Below, in pieces: positions 8,870 to 16,759 of a stretch of 37,254 nucleotides of DNA (its first letter is position 1; each line of letters opens with the position of its first letter). Both the position numbers and the translations under genes were made by a program. The notes beneath the pieces were generated by a model that searched no databases, was not told the origin of the DNA, and saw only the letters and a list, made by a program, of their open reading frames with translations. Source of the DNA: Antarcticimicrobium luteum (lineage in GTDB: Bacteria; Pseudomonadota; Alphaproteobacteria; Rhodobacterales; Rhodobacteraceae); contig NZ_SMUV01000043.1 of assembly GCF_004358185.1 (NCBI RefSeq), forward strand, positions 1 to 37,254, written 5' to 3'.

Positions 8870-8891
8870 TGCGTGACAGGCACCGCGCGAC

Positions 8892-8897
8892 TATACA
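8892..8897 (+). promoter_or_regulatory. Candidate -10 element of the YeeE/YedE-type gene promoter
   Basis: TATACA matches the -10 consensus at five of six positions and predicts transcription start near 8904, 25 bases before the ATG. No -35 hexamer is visible at the right distance. The Fnr-type box occupies that place instead. Confidence 0.5.
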
Positions 8898-8928
8898 TTT
8901 ACCCTGACGTGAACGGGAGAATGTGCCG

Positions 8929-9990
8929 ATGGATCTGGTGGCAGTCGTTGAACGGATTGGCGAGGCGCCGACAGCGGCGCTGTTCGGCCTGATCACCGGC
9001 GTTGTCTTCGGCATCGCCGCCCAGCGCTCGCGGTTCTGCCTGCGCGCGGCGACGGTGGAATTCGCCCGCGGCGCGATGGGTGACAAGGTGTCGGTCTGGC
9101 TGCTGACCTTTTCGACCGCCGTGGTCTGGGTGCAGGGGGCGCAGCTTCTGGGCCTGATGGACAGCGCCGATGCGCGCATGATGGCGGTGCCCGGCAGCTG
9201 GTCGGGCGCCATCATCGGCGGGCTGATGTTCGGCGCCGGCATGGTGCTGGCGCGCGGCTGCTCCGGGCGTCTGCTGGTGCTGGCGGCCACCGGTAACCTG
9301 CGCTCGGTCGTCTCCGGGCTGATCTTCGCCGTGGTGGCGCAGATGAGCCTCGTCGGCCTGCTGGCGCCGCTGCGCGACCGGCTCGCCGCGCTCTGGACCA
9401 CCTCGGGCGGGCGCAACATGAACCTGCTGACCACGCTGGGGCTGCCGGAATACGGCGGGCTGGTGATCGGTGTGCTGATCGCGCTGCTGGCGCTGGTGCT
9501 GTCGCGTCGCAACCGGATCGGCGCACAGCGGCTGGTGTTCGCCTCCGGCGTCGGCTTCTCCGTCGCGCTCGGCTGGGTGCTGACCTATTCGCTGGCGCAG
9601 ATCGCCTTCGAGCCCACCCAGATCGAAAGCGCCACCTTCACCGGCCCGTCGGCGCATACTCTGATGTTCTTCCTCGAACGCAACGCGGTGCTGGAATTCG
9701 ACGTCGGCCTGGTGCCCGGCGTCTTTATCGGCGCGATGATCGCCGCGAGCCTCGCCGGCGAGATGCGGTTCCAGGCCTTTGACGGCCCCGTCACCATGCG
9801 CAAGGCGATGATCGGCGCGGCGCTGATGGGCTTTGGCGGCATGTTGGCCGGCGGCTGCGCCATCGGCGCCGGGGTCACCGGCGGCTCGATCTTCGCCGGC
9901 ACCGCCTGGGCAGCGCTGTTCTTCATGTGGGTGGGGGCGATGATCACCGATTTCATGGTCGACCAGACCGGCAGAACGGTGGCCGCCTGA
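8929..9990 (+). CDS. YeeE/YedE family (TsuA-like) sulfur-compound transporter
   Basis: The 353-residue inner-membrane protein has many hydrophobic helices and the paired, internally repeated signatures of the YeeE/YedE family: GARGCSGR-like (LARGCSGR, Cys111) and GGCAIGAG (Cys310). A further Cys37 lies in RFCLRA. In TsuA, thiosulfate is relayed along conserved cysteines, so uptake of thiosulfate or a related sulfur compound is the best guess. The start is ATG 8929 with GGGAGA 8 bases upstream; GTG 8923 is too close to that site. An Fnr-type box suggests induction at low oxygen. Confidence 0.9.
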   Translation: MDLVAVVERIGEAPTAALFGLITGVVFGIAAQRSRFCLRAATVEFARGAMGDKVSVWLLTFSTAVVWVQGAQLLGLMDSADARMMAVPGSWSGAIIGGLMFGAGMVLARGCSGRLLVLAATGNLRSVVSGLIFAVVAQMSLVGLLAPLRDRLAALWTTSGGRNMNLLTTLGLPEYGGLVIGVLIALLALVLSRRNRIGAQRLVFASGVGFSVALGWVLTYSLAQIAFEPTQIESATFTGPSAHTLMFFLERNAVLEFDVGLVPGVFIGAMIAASLAGEMRFQAFDGPVTMRKAMIGAALMGFGGMLAGGCAIGAGVTGGSIFAGTAWAALFFMWVGAMITDFMVDQTGRTVAA

Positions 9991-10059
9991 GGCCGCGCCG
10001 GTCAACGCCCCCGCTCTTTTCAGGCCAGACGTATTCCCGCCGGAGGCTCATGCCCGCGC

Positions 10060-12288
10060 CTAAAGAAAACTTTGCGGGTCGATATCCACGCTCAGCCGCA
10101 GATCGCCCTTCAGCCGCACCGGCGCCAGCCAGCGGGCCAGCGCCGATTGCAACGGCGCGCCCTTGGCCGCCTTGACCAGCAGCCGCACCCGGTGACGGCC
10201 ACGGATCCGCGCGATCGGCGCCGGCGCCGGGCCGAAGACCTGCGCGCCGATCTCGCGCAACGCGCCGTCGTTGCGCGCCAGCGCGGTGCCCAGATCGAAG
10301 ACCGGCCCGGCCTCGGGGCCCGACAGGATGATCCCCGCCATACGGCCATAGGGCGGCACACCGGCCGCCTGCCGCTCTGCCGCCTCGGCGCGCCAGAACC
10401 CCTCCTCGTCGCCGGCCAGAATCGCCCGGATCACCGGATGCTCGGGCTGGAACGTCTGCAACAGCGCCAGCCCCGGCTTGTCCGCCCGCCCGGCGCGCCC
10501 GGCCACCTGCCGCATCAGCTGAAAGGTCCGCTCCGCCGCGCGCAAATCCGATCCCTGCAACCCCAGATCGGCGTCGATCACCCCCACCAGCGTCAGCTTG
10601 GGGAAGTTATGCCCCTTGGCCACCAGCTGGGTGCCGATGATGATATCTGCCCCGCCCGAGGCGATCTCGACGATCTTTTCCTTCAGCGCCCTCGCGCTGC
10701 CGAACAGGTCCGAGCTCAGCACCGCGATCCGCGCCTCGGGGAACAGCGCGGCGGTCTCCTCGGCCAGCCGCTCGATCCCCGGCCCCACAGGGGCCAGCTT
10801 GCCCTCCGCGCCGCAGGACGGGCAGGCCTCCGGCATCGGCCTGGTCTCGCCGCATTGGTGGCAGACCAGACGCTTGAGGAACCTGTGCTCGACCATCCGC
10901 GCGTCGCAATGATCGCAGGCGATCTGATGGCCGCAGGCCCGGCAGATCGTCACCGGCGCATAGCCGCGCCGGTTTAGGAACAGCAGCGCCTGTTCGCCCC
11001 TCTCCATCCGCGCCTGAACCGCGCCGCGCAGGGTGGGCGAGATCCAGGTGCCCGGCTGCAGCTTTTCGGCGCGCATGTCGATCGCCCGCATCTCGGGCAG
11101 CACCGCATCGCCGAACCGCGCGGTCAGGTCCAGCCGGTCGTATTTGCCGGCCTCGGCATTGGCCCAGCTCTCCAGCGACGGCGTGGCGCTGGCCAGCACC
11201 ACCCGGGCGCCCGCCATCGCCGCGCGCAGAACCGCCATGTCGCGGGCATTGTACAGCACCCCGTCCTCTTGTTTGTACGAGGTGTCGTGCTCCTCATCGA
11301 CGATGATCAGCCCCAGATCGCGGAACGGCAGGAAGAGGGCCGACCGCGCGCCGACGACAAGCTGCGCGCCGCCCTGCCCGACCATGCGCCAGATCCGCCG
11401 CCGCTCGGTCATCGTCGCGCCCGAATGCCACTCGGCGGCCTTGGCGCCGAACCGCGCCTCGAGGCGGGTCAGAAACTCCGCCGTCAGCGCGATCTCGGGC
11501 AACAGCACCAGCGCCTGCCGCCCCATGCGAAGGCATTCCGCCACCGCCTCAAGGTAAACCTCGGTCTTGCCCGAGCCGGTGACGCCCTTCAGGAGGGTGG
11601 TGCCATACGCGCCGCTTCGCAGATGGGCGCGCAGAACATCCGCCGCCGCCGCCTGATCCCCGGTCAGCGGTTTGCCGGGCAACTCGGGGTCCATTGCCGG
11701 AAACGGCAGATCGCGCGGGCTGTCCTCTTCGCGCACCGCGCCCAGCTTGACCAGCCCCTTGACGACCGAGGGGGTGACGCCGGCCATCTCGGCCAGTTCC
11801 CTCAGGGTGAAGGCCAGCCCGCCATATTCCTCCAGCACCTCCAGCACCCGGCGGCGGGCCTCGGTCAGCCGCTCCGGCGTGCCGGTGCCGCGGCGATAGA
11901 TCCTGCGCATCGAGGGCGGATCGCCCAGCCCCGGCGCCCGCATCGCCAGCCGCAGCATCGCCGGCATCGGCGTCAGCGTATAATCGGCCGCCTTGGTGAG
12001 AAAGGCGCGCATCTCCTCGCGCATCGGGGCGACGTCCAGCACCCGGATCACCGACCGGATCTTCGAGCGGTCGAAATCCCCCAGCCCCGGCCCCCAGATC
12101 ACGCCCGGCACCTTGCGCGGCCCCAGCGGCACCTCGACGAAATCGCCCAGGCCGCAGCCGCCCTCGGGCGCGCGGTAATCCAGCGTGCGATCCAGCGGCT
12201 GGGTCGTCTGCACCGCCACCAGATCGCCCTCGTCGAACATCGAGGGTTCGCCGTGATCCCGCCTGCCTTGATCCCGTCTGTCTGTCAT
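10060..12288 (-). CDS. priA: Primosomal protein N' (replication-restart helicase PriA)
   Basis: The product (742 residues from ATG 12288) reloads the replisome at stalled forks. The DNA-binding N-terminal domain (about 20-115) is followed by Walker A GVTGSGKT (235-242) and the DEEH box (331-334). The zinc-binding Cys cluster (CRACG, CDHC, CHQCGE, CPSCG) and C-terminal helicase motifs with QVAGRAGR come next. ATG 12288 has AGAAGG just upstream. ATG 12240, giving [10 protein letters not shown], fits the family start better but lacks a clear ribosome site; ATG 12303 is also in frame. The exact start is therefore uncertain. It is divergent from the transaldolase gene. Confidence 0.95.
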   Translation of the reverse strand: MTDRRDQGRRDHGEPSMFDEGDLVAVQTTQPLDRTLDYRAPEGGCGLGDFVEVPLGPRKVPGVIWGPGLGDFDRSKIRSVIRVLDVAPMREEMRAFLTKAADYTLTPMPAMLRLAMRAPGLGDPPSMRRIYRRGTGTPERLTEARRRVLEVLEEYGGLAFTLRELAEMAGVTPSVVKGLVKLGAVREEDSPRDLPFPAMDPELPGKPLTGDQAAAADVLRAHLRSGAYGTTLLKGVTGSGKTEVYLEAVAECLRMGRQALVLLPEIALTAEFLTRLEARFGAKAAEWHSGATMTERRRIWRMVGQGGAQLVVGARSALFLPFRDLGLIIVDEEHDTSYKQEDGVLYNARDMAVLRAAMAGARVVLASATPSLESWANAEAGKYDRLDLTARFGDAVLPEMRAIDMRAEKLQPGTWISPTLRGAVQARMERGEQALLFLNRRGYAPVTICRACGHQIACDHCDARMVEHRFLKRLVCHQCGETRPMPEACPSCGAEGKLAPVGPGIERLAEETAALFPEARIAVLSSDLFGSARALKEKIVEIASGGADIIIGTQLVAKGHNFPKLTLVGVIDADLGLQGSDLRAAERTFQLMRQVAGRAGRADKPGLALLQTFQPEHPVIRAILAGDEEGFWRAEAAERQAAGVPPYGRMAGIILSGPEAGPVFDLGTALARNDGALREIGAQVFGPAPAPIARIRGRHRVRLLVKAAKGAPLQSALARWLAPVRLKGDLRLSVDIDPQSFL

Positions 12289-12409
12289 GCCGCCTTCTGT
12301 CATGCAGCCCAGGGCCGCCGTCGTCCCATGCGCCGCGAGGGGTTCCCGCGTTTCCCATCCTGAGGTAAAGGCAAGCCCGAGCCAGGCCAACCCATCAAAG
12401 GATGCCCCC

Positions 12410-13063
12410 ATGAAATTCTTCGTAGACACCGCCGAGATCGACGCCATCGCAGACCTGAACGATCTGGGCATGGTCGACGGCGTCACCACCAACCCCTCGC
12501 TGATCATGAAATCGGGCCGCGACATCCTCGAAGTCACTAAGGAGATCTGCGATCTGATCGACGGCCCGGTCAGCGCCGAGGTGGTCGCCATGAAGGCCGA
12601 TGCGATGATCGCCGAGGGCCGCAAGCTGGCCGAAATCGCCGAAAACATCGCCGTCAAGGTGCCGCTGACCTGGGACGGGCTCAAGGCCTGCAAGGTGCTC
12701 TCGGGCGAAGGCCACATGGTCAATGTCACGCTCTGCTTCTCGGCCAACCAGGCGCTGCTGGCGGCCAAGGCGGGAGCGACCTTCATCTCGCCCTTCATCG
12801 GGCGGCTCGACGACATCAACCTCGACGGGATGGAACTGATTGCCGACATCCGCACGATCTATGACAATTATGGCTTCGAGACCCAGATCCTCGCCGCCTC
12901 GATCCGCACGGTGAACCATATCACCGACGCCGCCCGTATCGGCGCCGACGTGATCACCGCACCGCCCGCCGTGATCAAGGCGATGGCGAGCCATCCGCTG
13001 ACCGAGAAGGGGCTCGACGCCTTCATGAAGGATTGGGCCAAGACCGGTCAGAAGATCCTCTGA
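12410..13063 (+). CDS. tal: Transaldolase, short TalC/FSA-type
   Basis: The 217-residue enzyme belongs to the small transaldolase subfamily, which transfers dihydroxyacetone units in the pentose phosphate pathway or acts as fructose-6-phosphate aldolase. The opening [10 protein letters not shown], the phrase GVTTNPSLI (24-32) and the Schiff-base Lys83 in VKVP are all intact, and the length is typical. The start has AAAGGA 7 bases upstream. Whether the enzyme is transaldolase or F6P aldolase cannot be settled here; roseobacter homologues are usually called transaldolase. Confidence 0.96.
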   Translation: MKFFVDTAEIDAIADLNDLGMVDGVTTNPSLIMKSGRDILEVTKEICDLIDGPVSAEVVAMKADAMIAEGRKLAEIAENIAVKVPLTWDGLKACKVLSGEGHMVNVTLCFSANQALLAAKAGATFISPFIGRLDDINLDGMELIADIRTIYDNYGFETQILAASIRTVNHITDAARIGADVITAPPAVIKAMASHPLTEKGLDAFMKDWAKTGQKIL

Positions 13064-13089
13064 CCCCGCCGGGGCGGGCGGCCGCCTGA

Positions 13090-13138
13090 GGGATTTTCGC
13101 GGAATGGCCGGTTTTTTCGGCCCAATTCCGCGAATCCC
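13090..13138. repeat. Long imperfect hairpin between tal and the DUF484 gene
   Basis: TTCGCGGAATGGCCG (13096-13110) pairs with the run at 13118-13134, leaving a two-base bulge. The loop is GTTTTTT. A further GGGATT/AATCCC pairing extends the base. Total span is 49 bases. No U-run follows on either strand, so it is not a classical terminator, although it may protect or end the tal mRNA. Confidence 0.55.
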
Positions 13139-13142
13139 ATGA

Positions 13143-13148
13143 TATAAA
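13143..13148 (+). promoter_or_regulatory. Candidate -10 element for the DUF484-xerC operon
   Basis: TATAAA lies 26 bases upstream of the DUF484 ATG and just past the long hairpin. No good -35 is seen at 16-18 bases upstream; that position falls in the right arm and loop of the hairpin. The assignment is tentative. Confidence 0.3.
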
Positions 13149-13174
13149 GCGCGCAAAACCAAAAAGAGGCGGAC

Positions 13175-13882
13175 ATGAGCAGCAGCCCGAAACTGGAAGA
13201 CGACCTGCGCGCGGCGATCATCGCCAAACCCGACGCGATTCTCGAAGACCGCGATGTGATGCATGCGCTGATCGCCGCCAACGAACGCTCGATGGGCGGC
13301 AATATCGTCGATCTGCGCGGTATCGCCATGGACCGGCTCGAGGCGCGACTCGACCGGCTGGAGGACACCCACCGCAGCGTCATCGCTGCCGCCTATGAGA
13401 ACCTCGCAGGCACCAATCAGATCCACCGCGCCATCCTGCGCATGCTCGACCCCACCGAGTTCGAGGTGTTCCTGCGCGACCTCGGCGGCGAGGTGGCCGA
13501 TATCCTGCGCGTCGACGCCATCCGTCTGGTTCTGGAAACCGCGCAGAGCGGCGAGGATCCGGCGATCCGCCGCCTCGACGGCGTGCTGGCGCTGGCCGAA
13601 CCCGGCTTCGTCGACCGCTTCCTCACCCAGGGCCGCAACGGCCAGCCGCGCCAGGTGACCCTGCGCCAGTTGCAGAAGGGGTCGGAGCGGATCTATGGCA
13701 GCTCGGCCGACTACATCCGGTCCGAGGCCTGTTTGCGGCTCGATTTCGGCAACGGCCGCCTGCCGGGCCTTCTGGTGATGGGCGCCGAGGACCCGCATCA
13801 GTTCACGCCCCAGCACGGCACAGATCTGCTGGCCTTCTTCGCGGGCGTATTCGAACGCACGATGCGCCACTGGCTCAAGTGA
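13175..13882 (+). CDS. DUF484 family protein
   Basis: The 235-residue cytoplasmic protein belongs to DUF484, a GAF-like family of unknown function that often precedes xerC in proteobacteria, as yigA does in E. coli. The N-terminus DDLRAAIIAKPDAILEDRDVMHAL (about 7-30) is the typical DUF484 opening. A helical segment with RLEARLDRLEDTHRSVI (about 53-70) follows, then the GAF-like part. xerC starts 7 bases after its stop, so the two are co-translated. Ribosome site AGAGGCGG precedes the ATG. Confidence 0.92.
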   Translation: MSSSPKLEDDLRAAIIAKPDAILEDRDVMHALIAANERSMGGNIVDLRGIAMDRLEARLDRLEDTHRSVIAAAYENLAGTNQIHRAILRMLDPTEFEVFLRDLGGEVADILRVDAIRLVLETAQSGEDPAIRRLDGVLALAEPGFVDRFLTQGRNGQPRQVTLRQLQKGSERIYGSSADYIRSEACLRLDFGNGRLPGLLVMGAEDPHQFTPQHGTDLLAFFAGVFERTMRHWLK

Positions 13883-13889
13883 GCGCGAC

Positions 13890-14813
13890 GTGAGCCTGGA
13901 AATCTCAGCCGCCTGCCGCGACGCGCTGCAGGACTGGCTGGACCGACAGGGCGCGCTGGCCGATGCCTCGGACAACACGCTGACCGCCTACCGCGCCGAT
14001 GTGGCGGGCTTTCTCGCCTTCATGGCCGCCCATCGCGGCGGCCCGCAGGGGCTGGCGGCGCTGGAGCGGATCACGGTGACCGAGATGCGCGCCTGGATGG
14101 CGCAGGCGCGCGGCATCGGGATCTCGTCCCGCTCGCTGGCGCGCAAGCTGTCGGCGGTGAAAAGCTTTTATCGATGGCTGGCCGAGCGCGAAGGGTTCGA
14201 CGCAACCGCCGTGCTCGCCGCCCGGTCGCCGAAATTCCAGAAGAAACTGCCCCGTCCCCTCGCCCCCGACGCCGCCCGCGCGGTGATCGACACGGTGGAG
14301 CTGCAATCGCAAACCCCCTGGGTGGCGGCGCGCGACGTCGCGGTGGTCACGCTCCTTTACGGCTGCGGGCTGCGGATTTCCGAGGCGCTGGGCCTGAAAG
14401 GCGCCGACGCGCCGCTGGGCGCCAGCCTGCGCATCATCGGCAAGGGCGGCAAGGAACGCGTGGTTCCGGTTCTGCCCGCCGCGCGGGACGCGGTCGACGC
14501 CTATCTGCGGCTTTGTCCGCACCCGCAGGAGCGCGCCGCGCCGCTGTTTCGCGGGGTGCGCGGCGGCGCGCTGAGCCCGCGGCTGATCCAAGGGACGATG
14601 GCGCAGGTGCGGATGCAGCTGGGCCTGCCGGCCTCGGCCACGCCGCACGCGCTGCGCCACAGCTTCGCCACCCACCTGCTGGAGGCGGGCGGCGATCTGC
14701 GCAGCATTCAGGAGTTGCTCGGTCACGCTTCGCTCTCGACCACCCAGGCCTATACGGCCGTGGATACCGCCCGGCTGATGGAGGTCTACGCCCGCAGCCA
14801 CCCCAAGGCATAA
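13890..14813 (+). CDS. xerC: Tyrosine recombinase XerC
   Basis: The 307-residue site-specific recombinase resolves chromosome dimers at dif together with XerD. The N-terminal SAM-like DNA-binding domain spans about 10-110. The catalytic domain has Arg162 (GCGLRISEAL), Lys187 (GKGGKER), His253 and Arg256 (HALRHSF), His279 (LLGHASLSTTQ) and nucleophile Tyr288 (AYT). All are present, so the enzyme looks active. The start is GTG 13890, 7 bases after the DUF484 stop. XerC rather than XerD is inferred from that linkage. Confidence 0.95.
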   Translation: MSLEISAACRDALQDWLDRQGALADASDNTLTAYRADVAGFLAFMAAHRGGPQGLAALERITVTEMRAWMAQARGIGISSRSLARKLSAVKSFYRWLAEREGFDATAVLAARSPKFQKKLPRPLAPDAARAVIDTVELQSQTPWVAARDVAVVTLLYGCGLRISEALGLKGADAPLGASLRIIGKGGKERVVPVLPAARDAVDAYLRLCPHPQERAAPLFRGVRGGALSPRLIQGTMAQVRMQLGLPASATPHALRHSFATHLLEAGGDLRSIQELLGHASLSTTQAYTAVDTARLMEVYARSHPKA

Positions 14814-14897
14814 GGCGCCACCGCCCGCGGCCCCTGGCGCCGCAACATCTCACCCGCAGCAATTGCGATTTGCCGGAATTTGCGCCATGACGGGACC

Positions 14898-15602
14898 ATG
14901 ACACCCCAATTGCGCGCGCTCTCCGTCCATCTCTTTACCGCCACCGGCGCGGTCTTTGCCATGCTGGCCATGCTGGCCGCGGTCGAGGAGAAATGGAGCC
15001 TGATGTTCGTCTGGCTGGTCGTCGCCTTCTTCGTCGACGGCATCGACGGGCCGCTGGCGCGGCGCTATCACGTCAAGCGTTTCGCGCCGGATTTCGACGG
15101 TGTGCTGCTCGACCTGATCATCGACTATCTGACCTATGTCTTCATCCCGGCCTTCGCGCTCTTTAAATCCGGGCTGATGGACGGCTGGACCGGCTGGGTG
15201 GCGATCTTTGTCATCACTTTCACCAGCGCGCTCTACTTTGCCGACACCCGGATGAAGACCCTGGACAATTCGTTCAAGGGGTTTCCCGGCTGCTGGAACA
15301 TGGCGGTGCTGGTCATCTTCGCGCTGGAGCCGAATTTCTGGATCATCCTCGGCTTCGTCACCGCCCTTGCGGTGGCGATGTTCCTGCCGCTGAAATTCGT
15401 CCACCCGGTGCGCACCGAGCGCTGGCGCGCGCTGACCCTGCCGATGGCCATCGCCTGGACCTTCTTCGCCGGCTGGGCCGCCTGGGTCGATTTCCACCCC
15501 GAAAGCTGGGCGCACTGGGGCCTGGTGGTGACCACCTTCTATCTGCTGCTCGCCGGCATCGTCCAGCAGATCGTCCCGGCCCGCGACAGGCAGGCCGGGT
15601 AG
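14898..15602 (+). CDS. pcs: Phosphatidylcholine synthase (CDP-alcohol phosphotransferase)
   Basis: The 234-residue inner-membrane enzyme condenses choline directly with CDP-diacylglycerol to make phosphatidylcholine, a route found mainly in alphaproteobacteria. The modified CDP-alcohol phosphotransferase motif DG-x2-AR-x12-G-x3-D-x3-D is exact at Asp50, Gly51, Ala54, Arg55, Gly68, Asp72 and Asp76. About eight hydrophobic helices follow the family pattern. The start is ATG 14898; a TTG six codons upstream is unlikely. It lies 84 bases after xerC and is convergent with the Gre-like gene, with only 10 bases between the stops. Confidence 0.95.
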   Translation: MTPQLRALSVHLFTATGAVFAMLAMLAAVEEKWSLMFVWLVVAFFVDGIDGPLARRYHVKRFAPDFDGVLLDLIIDYLTYVFIPAFALFKSGLMDGWTGWVAIFVITFTSALYFADTRMKTLDNSFKGFPGCWNMAVLVIFALEPNFWIILGFVTALAVAMFLPLKFVHPVRTERWRALTLPMAIAWTFFAGWAAWVDFHPESWAHWGLVVTTFYLLLAGIVQQIVPARDRQAG

Positions 15603-15612
15603 CGGGGCGCGC

Positions 15613-16080
15613 CTAAAGCACGTCCTCGATGCCGATCTCACGACCCTGGAAGTCAAAGCTTTCGCCGGCCTTCAGCCCATTCATCGCCTTGAAGATCGGG
15701 CTTTCCGGCGAGATCCCCATATAGGTCACCCCATCCACATCGAACCGCGCGGTCGAGACCGCAACCACGAGGTGACGCCCGTCAAGGGTCACGATCGCCC
15801 CGGACCGCACCGTGTCGCAGGGCGCGAAATCCAGGTTCTCGATCACGTCCACCTTCGCGTGATGGGTCATCACCGGATGGTGAAAGGCTGCGGCCAGGCC
15901 GACCTCTTCGGTCGAGGTGGCCAGATCGTCGGTGTCATGTCCTTCGCGGTCGTCCAGCACCGAGCCCTGCATATGCGCCTCGTAATGCGCGACGGCCGTC
16001 GCCAGTTCCTCGGACTCCAGTGACAAGAGCCTGTCATACACGGCTTTTTTCAGCGCGGCGCGGTCCTGCGAATTGCTCAT
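15613..16080 (-). CDS. GreA/GreB-like transcription elongation factor
   Basis: The 155-residue protein has a predicted helical N-terminal part (about 1-60). Its C-terminal FKBP-like domain (about 88-155) resembles GreA/GreB: GAIVTLDGRHLVVAVS, then ISPESPIFKAMNGLKAGESF. Gre factors rescue backtracked RNA polymerase by stimulating transcript cleavage. The acidic cluster DDREGHDTDD (about 43-52) may be the tip equivalent, but the GreA N-terminal signature itself is not recognisable. A divergent Gre-like regulator is therefore as likely as a true cleavage factor. The start is ATG 16080; the upstream extension is not conserved-looking. Confidence 0.8.
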   Translation of the reverse strand: MSNSQDRAALKKAVYDRLLSLESEELATAVAHYEAHMQGSVLDDREGHDTDDLATSTEEVGLAAAFHHPVMTHHAKVDVIENLDFAPCDTVRSGAIVTLDGRHLVVAVSTARFDVDGVTYMGISPESPIFKAMNGLKAGESFDFQGREIGIEDVL

Positions 16081-16179
16081 CTTTCTTGTCCTTCCAATCG
16101 ATGTCGCGCCCAAGTTGGGGTGCCGGCGCAGCAATTGCAATCGCGTTCTGCCGCGCGCCGATCCCTCGGGCCGGGCGGT

Positions 16180-16638
16180 TCAGATCAGAAAGCCGCCGGC
16201 GCCCTCGTGGCGCAGCAGCGCCAGCTTGGTCTCCACCCCGCCCTTGCCGGAAAACCCGGTCAGCTTGCCACCTGCCCCCATCACCCGGTGACAGGGGATC
16301 AGCACCGGGATCGGGTTGTGCCCGCAGGCCCGCCCCACCGCCTGCGCCGGGTGGTCCGTCGCGCGGGCGATGTCCCCATAGGTCCGTGTCTCGCCGAACG
16401 GGATCGCGCGCATCGCCTCGCAGACCGCGCGCTGAAAATTGCTGCCCTCGACCCGCAGCGGCAGGTCGAAGTCCTGGAGCGTCCCGGCGTCATAGGCCTC
16501 GATCTGGCGCTGCGCCTCCTGCAGCAGCGGCGTCGGCACACCCTCGGCCGTGCCGTCCCAGGTCAGGCGGGTGATTGCGCCCTCTTCCTCTGTCACGGCC
16601 AGGCGGCCGAACTGGGTATCCACTGTGATCGTCGGCAT
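16180..16638 (-). CDS. ogt: Methylated-DNA--[protein]-cysteine S-methyltransferase
   Basis: The 152-residue suicide repair protein removes methyl groups from O6-methylguanine. The active site IPCHRV has acceptor Cys116. Upstream GHNPIPVL and downstream GKLTGFSGKGGVETK complete the signature. Length fits Ogt/AGT enzymes without an AdaA domain. The start is ATG 16638 (MPTITVDTQFG). The gene lies 121 bases downstream of ileS on the same strand, with a GC-rich hairpin between, so it may be expressed partly by read-through. Confidence 0.96.
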   Translation of the reverse strand: MPTITVDTQFGRLAVTEEEGAITRLTWDGTAEGVPTPLLQEAQRQIEAYDAGTLQDFDLPLRVEGSNFQRAVCEAMRAIPFGETRTYGDIARATDHPAQAVGRACGHNPIPVLIPCHRVMGAGGKLTGFSGKGGVETKLALLRHEGAGGFLI

Positions 16639-16720
16639 GGGGTTAGCGTGACGCAGCGCGGCAGGGCTGGCAACCCGGAACCGGCGCATCGACGCAACGA
16701 ACAACAGATCAGCAGTATCG

Positions 16721-16747
16721 CCCCCCCCGCCACGGGCGGGAGGGGGG
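16721..16747 (-). terminator. Very GC-rich hairpin after ileS (weak terminator candidate)
   Basis: Eight C residues followed by GCC (16721-16731) pair with GGCGGG-A-GGGGGG (16735-16747) around a 3-base loop, with one bulged A. The hairpin lies 13 bases past the ileS stop. No U-run follows on the minus strand, so termination would have to be factor-assisted. It could instead only protect the 3' end. Confidence 0.35.
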
Positions 16748-16759
16748 TGAGCGCCCTGC

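Noticed and set aside
12395-13978. Long minus-strand open frame (527 codons) opposite tal and the DUF484 gene.
   Set aside because: It is antisense to two recognised genes, and its composition is that of a shadow frame.
14855-16144. The 12-mer CGCAGCAATTGC occurs upstream of both pcs (14855) and the Gre-like gene (16127).
   Set aside because: In a window of this size dozens of shared 12-mers are expected by chance, the two copies differ in orientation relative to their genes, and no further dyad or spacing supports a common site.
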